Assembly (NCBI GenBank): GCA_020718525.1
Contig: DYRX01000061.1
Location: forward strand, 1 to 15,560
Length of the DNA: 15,560 nt
Source of the DNA: Victivallis vadensis
Lineage (GTDB): Bacteria; Verrucomicrobiota; Lentisphaeria; Victivallales; GWF2-50-93
Reading direction: 5' to 3'
Positions 7,501 through 15,108 of this stretch are shown piece by piece (the stretch's first letter is position 1; the number at the start of each line of letters is the position of its first letter). Under the pieces are notes generated by a model. It did no database searches. It was given only the letters and a program-made list of their open reading frames with translations, and had not been told where the DNA came from. A program made the translations under genes and the position numbers.

Positions 7501-8333
7501 CCGATCTCGAGAAGGGGCTTATCGAGGCATACAGGCTTGCCGTGAACAGCTTCATTCCCGGTGCTAACAACAGAGTCGTGCTTCTCACCGACGGAGTTTC
7601 CAATCTGGGCTCGCGCAATCCAGAGCATGTGCTTGCAGAAGTCGAAAAGTGCGGAAGAATGGGCATAAGCAACACGATAGTGGCTCTTGGCGGAGACGGG
7701 GACGACAAATTTCTGGAAGGCCTCGCAAACAAGGGCGACGGCAACTACGTCTTCGTTGAAACTGCCGAGGACGCTGAAAAGCTCTTCACAGACGAATTCA
7801 CAGCGCGCTTCAACGAGATCGCTAGAAACATGAAGATACAGGTCGAATTCAGACCCGATTTTGTTTCCGCATACAGGCAGATCGGCTACCGGAACAGACA
7901 GCTCAGCAAGGCTGACTTCAGGAATGACCAGGTTGATGCCGGAGAAGTCGGAGCTGGACAGTCGGTGACGGCACTCTACGAGCTCAAGCTCGACAAGCGG
8001 AAGCTTTTCGAGGCCCGCTCCGAAAAAGACGGAATCCCTCGGATCATTGCAGTCGTGAGAATCCGCTACCAGAGAGTTGACACAATGGAGATCGAAGAAA
8101 GGGAATTTGTGATAGACAGCGCAGACATGCTCGGAGATCCGGCAAGCGCTGGCGAAGGCTTCATGCTTGCCGCCGGAGTTGCGGAATTCGCAGAGCTTCT
8201 TGAATATCCTGACGTCCCCGGAATTGCCAATCCCGGCTCCATCGCAGACAAGATCAGTCCACTTTCGTCAGGGGACTACAGGCGCGACTCGAGAGTCCAT
8301 GAACTGCTTCAGCTCATAAGAGGAAGATTCTGA
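4494..8333 (+). CDS. giant transmembrane anti-sigma factor: zinc finger, pseudopilin-like membrane segment, QW-repeat toroid, YfbK-like VWA
   Basis: A 1279-residue multidomain protein. Residues 1-40 hold C3, H29, C33 and C36, the full zinc-associated anti-sigma (ZAS) signature; this part should be cytoplasmic and bind the sigma factor encoded upstream. The only clear membrane helix is 104-126, continuing into LLPALSSARERARR and SNLKQIGLAVRMYS, a pseudopilin (DUF1559-like) core, with FVDGH at 216-220 resembling its C-terminal 'DGH' signature. A low-complexity Ala/Pro/Ser/Lys linker follows (about 225-400). Residues 405-745 carry four QW-type motifs (Q419, Q524, Q582, Q682; xQxxDGSW/F) of the prenyltransferase/squalene cyclase alpha-toroid, without a DxDD catalytic motif. 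About 757-826 resembles a secretin N-domain. Residues 840-1279 match E. coli YfbK through its N domain (TFSIDVDTASY), VWA (DTSGSM at 935; D1033) and C domain (YRQIGYRNRQL, DAGEVGAGQ). By topology everything after the helix is periplasmic. The MIDAS threonine is replaced (A1003). The 'sensor' role is inferred. Confidence 0.88.
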   Translation: MNCNKYSKLITDMRADEISPANKALLDEHLSNCETCAQELRLMAKTFEKTQEALKNQKISDSLEAHNYRKIFSAEKNPLKKNIFWKWLLDRPERLPSDLPVLKIAFNFMIIFALLAILVGMLLPALSSARERARRINSGSNLKQIGLAVRMYSHEYSDRFSTGEGKELHDHGDYAQFMAPTQNEDKSNAQAKVLPLNKIADSKKISETPPSGSMGFVDGHAQGFSETVSSAETAGTDKSEAAPDISLQSAPVRKLETAKLKERQDIARDSDSYSYDEKKMDAPAFPASPPPAAKPSSSPSKAKELQSKENNRKQLELEVSDLEAGEKKGSVDELQILDSGTVAYDSIAASKFEKDNSERKIEESEGNVLAVKPSSSKYILPSMASRSGSSRKSALKEYGGSSRTESNLNKSLKWLMDHQNSDGSWGEDPSKPESKALTALSVLAFLAHGETPSSAEFGACVLKGIKKLVSNLEAETVAVSGNESGFLPVHALTTYAVGEAYGMTRIPMLEVLVDKAAGKILDAQKDDGSFTYNYDKNSSRTDLPFNSWNIRALKSAYMSGVNSEEKLKKAMEKSSNYIRMLQMSDGSFRFRMESTEGSPTASSSALATLAATGYRDDKSVLKAYEWLSSNFNDCVWDHPNGDGWDLYRWFCQTKASFEINKAKGEKWKTWNKKFTTEFLKKQNPDGSWITPSLQKGISKGPEGTLKGLDNRIYATGINALGLEVQYRYLPSFRITEDSKGKNEDATPAPEKKKISKEYSVNLKLWDLTDEGTARDFLKARGAKFAGSAEIVIDKNANRIILKDEESLLGDADRIFAELQAAERKQNEFKDGLPFLDARQKPFSTFSIDVDTASYTMARKQLKAGLTPEPDSIRPEEFVNYFDYKYPSPKNSLFGMHAELAPSPFRRENYLLKVGIQAKRIGNEAGRASALTILIDTSGSMARENRLDLVKKALPSLLDQLRAGDRITLVACGERPSLIAYNYQAENRASLLPLISSLRAEGGADLEKGLIEAYRLAVNSFIPGANNRVVLLTDGVSNLGSRNPEHVLAEVEKCGRMGISNTIVALGGDGDDKFLEGLANKGDGNYVFVETAEDAEKLFTDEFTARFNEIARNMKIQVEFRPDFVSAYRQIGYRNRQLSKADFRNDQVDAGEVGAGQSVTALYELKLDKRKLFEARSEKDGIPRIIAVVRIRYQRVDTMEIEEREFVIDSADMLGDPASAGEGFMLAAGVAEFAELLEYPDVPGIANPGSIADKISPLSSGDYRRDSRVHELLQLIRGRF

Positions 8334-8346
8334 AAATATGACTAGA

Positions 8347-8366
8347 AATATCGAAAGGAAAAAATC
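8347..8366 (+). promoter_or_regulatory. ribosome binding site of the giant secreted protein
   Basis: AAAGGAAAA sits about 7-9 nt before ATG 8367, in a 33-nt gap after the anti-sigma stop codon. The gap has no room or sequence for a terminator and promoter pair, which supports co-transcription. Confidence 0.55.
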
Positions 8367-11300
8367 ATGAACCGCAATTTGCTATGCTTCTTTTCGCTCC
8401 TCCTATTCGCATCGGCTCTGATGGCGCAGGACGAGATGACTCAGATGGCTCAGCCCTGCAATTCGGCGCTTGCCCCTCAGCAGAAGCCCGTGCCGCCGCC
8501 AGGATCTCCGCTTGCCAGGGAAATCGAATCTGTTGTTTTGACAGGACAGATCGGCGATGACGACAACATAGGCTTCAGCGTCGAATTCGAAGCTGAATTC
8601 AAGGAGCCCGGAATGCTTGCCATCGTGTCCGGCGTCATTGCGGAGACGTCCCACGAGATCAGAAAGCTTGGCGGCGGATTCTTTTTTGGAGGTGGAGACT
8701 TTCGCATCGTGAACAGTTCGGGAAGCTATTTTCTCAAATGTGTCAGCCCCGGAAAATGCGCGCTGAAATTTGAATTTGCAAGCCGCGTCGAGAAGAACGA
8801 GAACTGGCGCTCGACGACCTTCACGATTCCTCCGGCGATTTCAAGATCGGTCTCCATCAGCGTCCCGCGCAAGGATATGGAACTGCAGATAAACGGTGCC
8901 CTTCAGATGGAGAAGAAAGACGCCGCAGATGGAAATATTTCGACTTTCAGCGCAATCCTTCCGCCGGACGGACCCTTCTCAGCTACCTGGCGAGGAAATG
9001 TGGAAAAGATTGATGCCGAGCTTGTTGCAAGCGCTGAAGCCGGAATAGTTGCACTGGTTCTTCCGGGAACTGTCAAGATGAGTTCAATCTTCAACTATTC
9101 CGTCATACAGGGAAAAATGAAGGAGCTGGAGTTCAAGCTGTCTCCTGATCTCAACATCCTGAATGTGCGCGGCGAGAACGTGCAGGACTGGAAAATAATC
9201 CAGAACGGCGAAACACAGACATTGCATGTCCTGCTCAGCCGCGAATACGACAGGGACTATAAAATTTTCATCGAGTCGGAAAAAATTCTCAAAGATTTTC
9301 CCTGCAAGTTCACTCTGCCGATCGTCTCGCCCCAGAAGGTTCTCCGCTTCGACGGATCTATGGCGTTCGGAACAAACGGCGCGATCAAGCTCATCGTCGA
9401 GAAAAGCGCTGGGTTGAGCCAGACCGACACGAATTCATTTCCGCGGCTCGCCGACCACAAGGGAGACTCACTGCAAATGCCAAGGCGCAGTGTCTTCACA
9501 TACCGCTTCTCCGGAGGGGATTATGTCCTTGAAACAGGAGCCGACAACATAATTTCCAGCTACATGGTTGATCTCAGCTACATTGTGAACTTCAAGGACG
9601 AGGACATGTATGCGCGGGCCGCCTGTTCGCTTGATATAAAGGACGCTCCGCTCAGAGAACTGATGCTGAGATACGACGGCGATATGACTGTCAACCGCGT
9701 CGAGGGCCCGCGCGTCGTCCCAGACGACTACGAACTTCTTGAGAAAGACGGCGCCAAATGGATAAAGATTCCGTTTCTTCCCGATACCATGGGCAAAACA
9801 GATTTGTATGTAAGCTTCGAGAAGAATGTGAAGGACCCGTCAAAAATTAAAATCCCTTCGCTCTTCATTGAAAATACGAAATCGTTGCGAGGCTATCTCC
9901 TGCTGTCAGCGGCGCGGGGACTGCTCATAAATCCGGTCAGCGAGACCGGCCTGCGAAGGATTCACAGCGGATCTTCGCCAGTGAGGGAGCCCGGGCTTCA
10001 GTACGCATACAGGCTCAAGGGGCAGGAATGGAACTGCGAAGTTTCCGTGTCGAGGGAGAAGGCGACGATCGTCTCCAACATCTTCAACATATCCTCCGTC
10101 GGCGAAGGCACCGTGTATGTGAGCTCCGCGTTCACATTCCACATCTCCGGGGCGCCTGTCAGCAAACTCCTCTTCACAATGAATCCCCAATACAGGAACA
10201 TCGAGTTCACCGGACGGGACATTGTGGACTGGAAGAAGCTCTCCGAAGACGAGTCGTCTCAAATCTGGCAGGTGAACTTCAAGGACAAGATCTTCGGCGA
10301 CTTCAATCTTCTGGCAACCTGCGAATTTCTGCTTCCAGGAGCGGAGGCTGAATGTGTTCTTGGCGACATAGGTGCGAAAGACGCCCAGGTGGAGACGGGA
10401 GACCTCGTTGTGTGCAGTGTCAGAAATCTCAAGCTTGGCGTCGTCAGCCTATCTGAAACCATGAGCCAGATCGAATCAGATGAAATACCGTCGGACTGCC
10501 GTGCCATGATACAGAATCCGATGCTTGCGGCGTTCAAGATCATTGGAAGTCCCCACGGGGCGAAATTGAAGATCTCCGGCTACAGCTCGCAGAAGCTTCT
10601 GGACATTGCCGTGGATGTTTCCAGGCTCAGCACGCGCATTGACCGGAACGGCGAAGCCGTCACCAAAGCCGAATACAGGATCAAGAATTCGTCGAGACAG
10701 TTTCTGAGCATCTCACTGCCGGGCGATTCGAAGCTGTGGTCTGTGAAGGTTGACGGAGAGGCTAGACGCGTTTCCTCCGCCGACGGGAAACTGCTGATTC
10801 CGATTCCCAGAAAGCAGGGGACCAACGAGCCGATCGCAGTGGAAGTCGAATATGCTAGGCAGTACGGCAGGCTTGGCTCCTCGTCTAAGCTCATGCTGGA
10901 AGCGCCGTCGCTCGGCCTGGAAAACATGAGCACCAAATGGATACTGCAGGTGCCGGACAACTACGATCTGGTGAAGTTCGGCGGCAACATGGATCCTCTC
11001 AGAAACCCTCAGCTCGCGGGGCTTGGCGGGCTTTTCCGCAGACTGATCGGCTGGGCGGTGCTAGGCATGCGTCCGGGTTTCGCAGTCCCCTGGCTCCTGA
11101 CAGTGCTTGCATGCCTGATACTGGGCTGGAGCTGGGGCGGGATGAAGATGCGCGCAATATCTTCTGCCGCTTCTGCCATTCTCATCGTCGCCGCGTTCTT
11201 TGCCGCATCGTCCTACGGACTGCCCAGGATTTCGCCAGTCTCGGCGTCCAGCGTCAGCATGGGTGAATTCACGCGTCTTTTCAGCGTCTCACAGGATGTC

Positions 11301-14300
11301 CCGCGCCTTGAGATCGAAGTCATGAACATGAGGGGCTTTTCCGCGAATTCAATCTTCAATCTGGCGGCAGGCGCTTTCGCGGCGTCCGCCCTGATCCTAT
11401 GCTCTCTGCGTGTCAAGTCCACCCTCTTGAAGATTCTGCTTCTTTCAATTGCCCTCACCGCCGTCCTATTCGCGTTTTCACACTGGCTGGTTTTCAACGC
11501 CCTCGCGGCGCTCGGTATGGCGCTTCTTATTGCCATCCTAGTTCCGCTGGCGGCATGGAGATTCGCCTTTGTCCGGACACGTGTGGAGATGCTGGCGAAG
11601 ACTGCCGCGGCAATCTTCTTGCTATTCTTCATGCTTCCTCTCGACGCGGCGACACCTCTTCCGCCTGGAATTCAGATAGAGGATGCCTCATATCTGATCC
11701 AGGCGAAAACAAAGGACGACTCGACGGTCTCCATCAGCGCCGAAGCCTCCTTCAAGATCAAGGCTGAGAAGAGGGGCAGTCTCATAGTCCTCAAATCCCC
11801 TGCAGTGCTCACAAAAAGTTTCCTCGACGGAGCAGACGCGGAAATCGTCCGTCTGGGTTCGGACTATGTGCTGAAAATCAAGGACGAAGGCAGACTGCAG
11901 TTCAAGATGGACTTCCTTATTCCGCTGAGCGACGAGGGCGGTGGCATCTGCAATTTCACAGTGGATGTACCGCAGTGCCTGAAGAATTCGTTCACGGCAA
12001 AACTTGACAGCAAGGACTTGGACATTGAATGTCCAAATGCAGTATCTTTCAGGAGCGAAACGGTGGGCAATCTTCCTCAGGCGGCGGCGTCATTCGTTCC
12101 AGGAAGCAGGGCGCTCTTCAGAATACGCCCGAAAGCGAGAAACATAGAAAAAGAGAAGGTCTCATTTTTCACGAACATAGACTCCCTTGCGAATTTCGCA
12201 CAGGGCTTCGTCGAGATCAGCAACAGCATTGGAGTGCAGATCGCCCAGGGCGAGACTGCAAAATTTTCAGTGGAAGTCCCTGGAAACATGAAGGTTACAT
12301 CGGTGAAGGCGAAGGATCTTGGCGCATGGCGCTTCGAAGAGGACAAGCACCTGCTTGAAATTTTCCTCGCAAAGCCCAAGCATGGCAACTACATGATGGA
12401 AATCGTGACGCAGATCCCGAACTGCAATCTTCCGTACGAGGCGAAGCTCGGTGTCCTGAAGGTGCGCGACGCAAGCAGGGAGCATGGAACAGTTGGAATT
12501 TCCGCAGACGCCTCCGTACAGGTGCAGGTCGAATCTTCCGAAGGGCTCAACAGCATAAACACTGCCGATTTCCTGGGCGGCTCGGCATCTGCCGGAACGC
12601 TGAGGCAGAGTCTCAAAAAGGCCTTCCGTTACCAGGCAATGCCGGCAAGCGCGCTAGTGAAGGCTGTCCCGGTTGACGCGGAAATCCGAGTCGAGGAGAA
12701 GTGCTCTGTCATTTTCGAGGAGGAGCGCACAGTCCTGAACTCCGACCTCTCGCTGGAAATCGCAAAATCCGGAATCTTCTCTGTCACATTGGACATTCCT
12801 GAATCCTTCGACATAGACAGAATATCAGGCGACGCAATTCAGCACTGGGACGAGATCAGTGAAAAGGGGATCCACTGCGTAACTGTCCATTTCGAGAGGC
12901 GCATGATCGGACCGGTCTCACTGCGCATCTCGCTATTTCTGGATAAAAAGCGCGAATCGCCGCTCATGATTCCAAAGATATCCGTGCGAAATTCGCAGAA
13001 GCTGAAAGGCGAGCTTAACATATCGGTCGAACGCGGAACGCGTATGGAGATAATAGACCGCAAGGGACTTGAAGTCAAGACCGAGGGCTTCGCCTCTTCG
13101 CGCAGTGGCTCCATGCAGTCTTTCACAATCGTCAGAGCGGACTGGGAGCTCAAGGCGTCCTTCGAGACCGTCGCTCCGTGGATTCAGGCTGAAGTCCTTC
13201 AGATATCGAAGCTCTCCGAGGGGGCGATCGAGACTGACGCCCGGATTCACTACAGCATTGAGAACGCCGGGATCAAGCACTTCAAGATCAGGCTCCCTGC
13301 GAATGCCGAGACACCAGAATTTTCCGCCGCCAACATGCTTGGATTTCAGAAGATCGGGGAAAACATATGGGAGATTGAACTTCAGCAGAAAGTGTCCGAG
13401 AAATTCAGGCTCGAACTGCATTACAGGCAGTCCTTTGGAAGGGACGGCAAAGTCGAAATTCTGCCGGTTGTAGCCGAAGGCGCCGAACTTCAAAAGGGCT
13501 ATCTGGCAATTCTTTCCGACGACGCCTTGCAGATTGGTCTGGATTCAAGCAAAGGGGAAATCTCCGAGATGGACATGAGAAAAATTCCCATAGAATCCTT
13601 CAAAATCCCATATGAAAGGCTTGCGAAGGCGGTCATGTGCTACCGCACGATTGGAGGTGACTTTTCAGTTTTGCTGGACGTCAAGCGCCATAAGACGGCG
13701 GAACTGCTCAAGGCGCAGATAAAGGATGTCACTGTGGACTCGTCCGTCTCGAGCGAAGGCAGAATCATCAGCACGGTCAGGGTTTCCCTCATGAACGGGA
13801 ATGAAAATTTCATCAGAGTCAATCTTCCTTCGGGATCGGCCGTCTGGTCGGTTTCAATTGACGGGCAGGCAGTTGATGCCGCCCGCGAGACTGACACACT
13901 GCTCATTCCGCTCAAGCAGTCCATTTCAGGCGGAGGCAAGGATCAGTGTGTAGAGATAATCTACTCCTACCAGCCAAGTTCCGGATGGACGCGCAGTCTG
14001 CAGTCATATAATGGACCATCCTTCGACCTGCCTCTGAAAAATCTCACCTGGAATCTCTATCTTCCGGACAAATTCGAATACAGCTCTTTCGGCGGAACTC
14101 TTGACTGGGCCGACACGTCTTTCATGTCCCTGGTTCTCGCCAGCATAGAGGACTACGACGCGAAAAACCGCATGCAGAGGGACAGGACCATCGCGGCGGC
14201 GAAAGATCTGAGAAATCAGGCGAGCAGTTTTGTAAAGGCGGGAAAGATCAGCGAGGCGTATGAGGCGTACCAGACTGCATCCGCACTTTCACAGACGGAT

Positions 14301-14819
14301 CGCGAGCTGAACAGCGACATACAGGGCGAGCTCCAGCAGGTCCAGCGCGACCAGTCCATTGTTGCATTGAGCAACACTAGGGCGCGCATGAAGAAGGGGT
14401 CGTCGAAGGGGGCGCATTCAGAGGAGAACAATCTGCCTGACAACTCGTCCAATACAGTGAATGCTCCGCTGCAGATCGCTCCGCAGGTGCAGAGCGCGGC
14501 GCAGGCAAAACAACAGCTTGGTAGTGCCGAGACATACAATCTTCAGCAGATATCCGACAAAATGAACCAGCAGCAGCAGGCGGCGATCGCCACTCCGCAT
14601 CCGCTCCGCCCGGATCTTCCGGAAGGGGGGAGCAAGCTGACCTTCAAGCGCGCTCTCCAGATAGAGCCAGGTGCACCAATGGAGGTCTCCTTCAAAGCGG
14701 AAACGCGCTCCAAATGGAGGGACTTTTCCGATCTCGCGTCCGCATTCGCTTTGACGCTGGCCCTCATGCTCGGACTTGCGCTTCTGGCAACGGCGTTCCG
14801 CCGGACTCCGGCAGTCTGA
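8367..14819 (+). CDS. 2150-residue secreted, membrane-anchored beta-rich protein; fused tandem duplication
   Basis: No known function recognised. Residues 1-20 form a signal peptide (hydrophobic core LLCFFSLLLFASALMA, then QDEM). The rest falls into two colinear halves of about 1040 residues, each with four related beta-rich modules ending in an aromatic or glycine turn: W275/W1321, G447/G1488, W622/F1660 and W791/W1827. The last pair is the clearest: LWSVKVDGEARRV versus VWSVSIDGQAVDA, each followed by LLIPI or LLIPL and a V-E-[VI]-x-Y strand. Between the halves lie about five membrane helices (903-1067), then a sixth segment (1079-1096, ending LPLDAATP) that looks like a retained signal peptide of the second copy. 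Near the end are a TPR-like helical pair (about 1944-1975, FVKAGKISEAYEAYQTASAL), a Gln-rich linker and a C-terminal helix (2123-2143). Both halves should be periplasmic. Similar 'WSVxVDG' giant proteins occur in PVC bacteria. It may be the partner or target of the VWA protein encoded upstream; that is inferred. Confidence 0.85.
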   Translation: MNRNLLCFFSLLLFASALMAQDEMTQMAQPCNSALAPQQKPVPPPGSPLAREIESVVLTGQIGDDDNIGFSVEFEAEFKEPGMLAIVSGVIAETSHEIRKLGGGFFFGGGDFRIVNSSGSYFLKCVSPGKCALKFEFASRVEKNENWRSTTFTIPPAISRSVSISVPRKDMELQINGALQMEKKDAADGNISTFSAILPPDGPFSATWRGNVEKIDAELVASAEAGIVALVLPGTVKMSSIFNYSVIQGKMKELEFKLSPDLNILNVRGENVQDWKIIQNGETQTLHVLLSREYDRDYKIFIESEKILKDFPCKFTLPIVSPQKVLRFDGSMAFGTNGAIKLIVEKSAGLSQTDTNSFPRLADHKGDSLQMPRRSVFTYRFSGGDYVLETGADNIISSYMVDLSYIVNFKDEDMYARAACSLDIKDAPLRELMLRYDGDMTVNRVEGPRVVPDDYELLEKDGAKWIKIPFLPDTMGKTDLYVSFEKNVKDPSKIKIPSLFIENTKSLRGYLLLSAARGLLINPVSETGLRRIHSGSSPVREPGLQYAYRLKGQEWNCEVSVSREKATIVSNIFNISSVGEGTVYVSSAFTFHISGAPVSKLLFTMNPQYRNIEFTGRDIVDWKKLSEDESSQIWQVNFKDKIFGDFNLLATCEFLLPGAEAECVLGDIGAKDAQVETGDLVVCSVRNLKLGVVSLSETMSQIESDEIPSDCRAMIQNPMLAAFKIIGSPHGAKLKISGYSSQKLLDIAVDVSRLSTRIDRNGEAVTKAEYRIKNSSRQFLSISLPGDSKLWSVKVDGEARRVSSADGKLLIPIPRKQGTNEPIAVEVEYARQYGRLGSSSKLMLEAPSLGLENMSTKWILQVPDNYDLVKFGGNMDPLRNPQLAGLGGLFRRLIGWAVLGMRPGFAVPWLLTVLACLILGWSWGGMKMRAISSAASAILIVAAFFAASSYGLPRISPVSASSVSMGEFTRLFSVSQDVPRLEIEVMNMRGFSANSIFNLAAGAFAASALILCSLRVKSTLLKILLLSIALTAVLFAFSHWLVFNALAALGMALLIAILVPLAAWRFAFVRTRVEMLAKTAAAIFLLFFMLPLDAATPLPPGIQIEDASYLIQAKTKDDSTVSISAEASFKIKAEKRGSLIVLKSPAVLTKSFLDGADAEIVRLGSDYVLKIKDEGRLQFKMDFLIPLSDEGGGICNFTVDVPQCLKNSFTAKLDSKDLDIECPNAVSFRSETVGNLPQAAASFVPGSRALFRIRPKARNIEKEKVSFFTNIDSLANFAQGFVEISNSIGVQIAQGETAKFSVEVPGNMKVTSVKAKDLGAWRFEEDKHLLEIFLAKPKHGNYMMEIVTQIPNCNLPYEAKLGVLKVRDASREHGTVGISADASVQVQVESSEGLNSINTADFLGGSASAGTLRQSLKKAFRYQAMPASALVKAVPVDAEIRVEEKCSVIFEEERTVLNSDLSLEIAKSGIFSVTLDIPESFDIDRISGDAIQHWDEISEKGIHCVTVHFERRMIGPVSLRISLFLDKKRESPLMIPKISVRNSQKLKGELNISVERGTRMEIIDRKGLEVKTEGFASSRSGSMQSFTIVRADWELKASFETVAPWIQAEVLQISKLSEGAIETDARIHYSIENAGIKHFKIRLPANAETPEFSAANMLGFQKIGENIWEIELQQKVSEKFRLELHYRQSFGRDGKVEILPVVAEGAELQKGYLAILSDDALQIGLDSSKGEISEMDMRKIPIESFKIPYERLAKAVMCYRTIGGDFSVLLDVKRHKTAELLKAQIKDVTVDSSVSSEGRIISTVRVSLMNGNENFIRVNLPSGSAVWSVSIDGQAVDAARETDTLLIPLKQSISGGGKDQCVEIIYSYQPSSGWTRSLQSYNGPSFDLPLKNLTWNLYLPDKFEYSSFGGTLDWADTSFMSLVLASIEDYDAKNRMQRDRTIAAAKDLRNQASSFVKAGKISEAYEAYQTASALSQTDRELNSDIQGELQQVQRDQSIVALSNTRARMKKGSSKGAHSEENNLPDNSSNTVNAPLQIAPQVQSAAQAKQQLGSAETYNLQQISDKMNQQQQAAIATPHPLRPDLPEGGSKLTFKRALQIEPGAPMEVSFKAETRSKWRDFSDLASAFALTLALMLGLALLATAFRRTPAV
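8430..14140 (+). repeat. ancient intragenic duplication of a ~3.1-kb coding unit
   Basis: Copy 1 spans roughly 8430-11070 and copy 2 roughly 11590-14140. Four landmark positions recur at offsets of 1046, 1041, 1038 and 1036 codons, so the order and spacing of modules are kept and the copies differ by only small indels. At DNA level they no longer look alike, so the event is old. Only copy 1 is followed by the multi-helix membrane block; only copy 2 is followed by the TPR-like and Gln-rich tail. Confidence 0.65.
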
Positions 14820-14868
14820 AAAACAGTTAAAGACTACTGTATTAAGCACGGGAGTGCAATTTCAGACT
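14813..14868 (+). ncRNA. possible three-way-junction RNA fold at the 3' end of the sigma operon
   Basis: A perfect 9-bp stem, AGTCTGAAA (14813-14821) with TTTCAGACT (14860-14868), encloses two small hairpins: ACAGT (14823-14827) with ACTGT (14836-14840), and GCAC (14846-14849) with GTGC (14854-14857) capped by GGGA, a GNRA-type tetraloop. The outer stem includes the TGA stop of the giant gene. No T-run follows, so it is not a standard intrinsic terminator. It could protect the 3' end, end transcription in another way, or be chance pairing. Confidence 0.35.
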
Positions 14869-15108
14869 TCTTAAGCCGTATAGGGGAAATTATAATCTTA
14901 CGGGAAATACATATGTTGGATTTGTTTCAATCGGGGTCGCTATCGGAATCGGAATTGATGCATGGGAATAATATTCGATCCCGACCTGCTTGCGCGAGCG
15001 CGCAGGCAAGTTCCGACCCCGAGACCGACCTGTCTGCGTGCTCGCACAGGCAGATAAATCCCAACAACAGCAATTTCCACGAGTCAGGAATTCTGAAGTA
15101 TCTGCATT
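14820..15108. other. intergenic region between converging genes
   Basis: A 289-bp gap between the plus-strand giant gene and the minus-strand gene. It holds the junction-like fold at its left end, then an AT-rich patch (about 14880-14912), then the TCGG-rich, palindrome-rich repeat element at about 14931-15050. A 95-codon plus-strand frame from 14913 crosses the region but is built largely from the repeat and is not believed to be a gene. I see no T-tract terminator in either direction. Confidence 0.5.
14931..15050. repeat. TCGG-rich element with inverted repeat and two homologous hairpins
   Basis: TCGGGGTCG (14931-14939) is the exact reverse complement of CGACCCCGA (15014-15022), with short TCGGAAT-type reiterations just inside the left arm. 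Two 22-nt hairpins, 14985-15006 and 15029-15050, share the form CCTG(C/T)-2 nt-GCG-4 nt-CGC-(G/A)CAGG, and both are preceded by CGA and followed by CA. They differ at one stem position by a matched C:G to T:A change and also in the loop. This looks like a small intergenic repeat of the kind dispersed in many copies in genomes, but only this one locus is visible here. Confidence 0.5.

Noticed and set aside
12933..13493. 186-codon minus-strand frame opposite the giant protein
   Set aside because: Antisense shadow of the duplicated beta-rich gene. The plus-strand module order is conserved through this span, so the plus strand is the coding one.
11589..14819. Second half of the giant gene as a separate gene starting at the internal Met with signal-like sequence
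   Set aside because: The frame runs unbroken from 8367 with no stop, frameshift or clear ribosome site before the internal Met. A single fused protein is simpler, although an internal start cannot be excluded.
14931..15050. CRISPR array
   Set aside because: There are only two non-identical hairpin units, no evenly spaced identical repeats with unique spacers, and no cas gene in the window.
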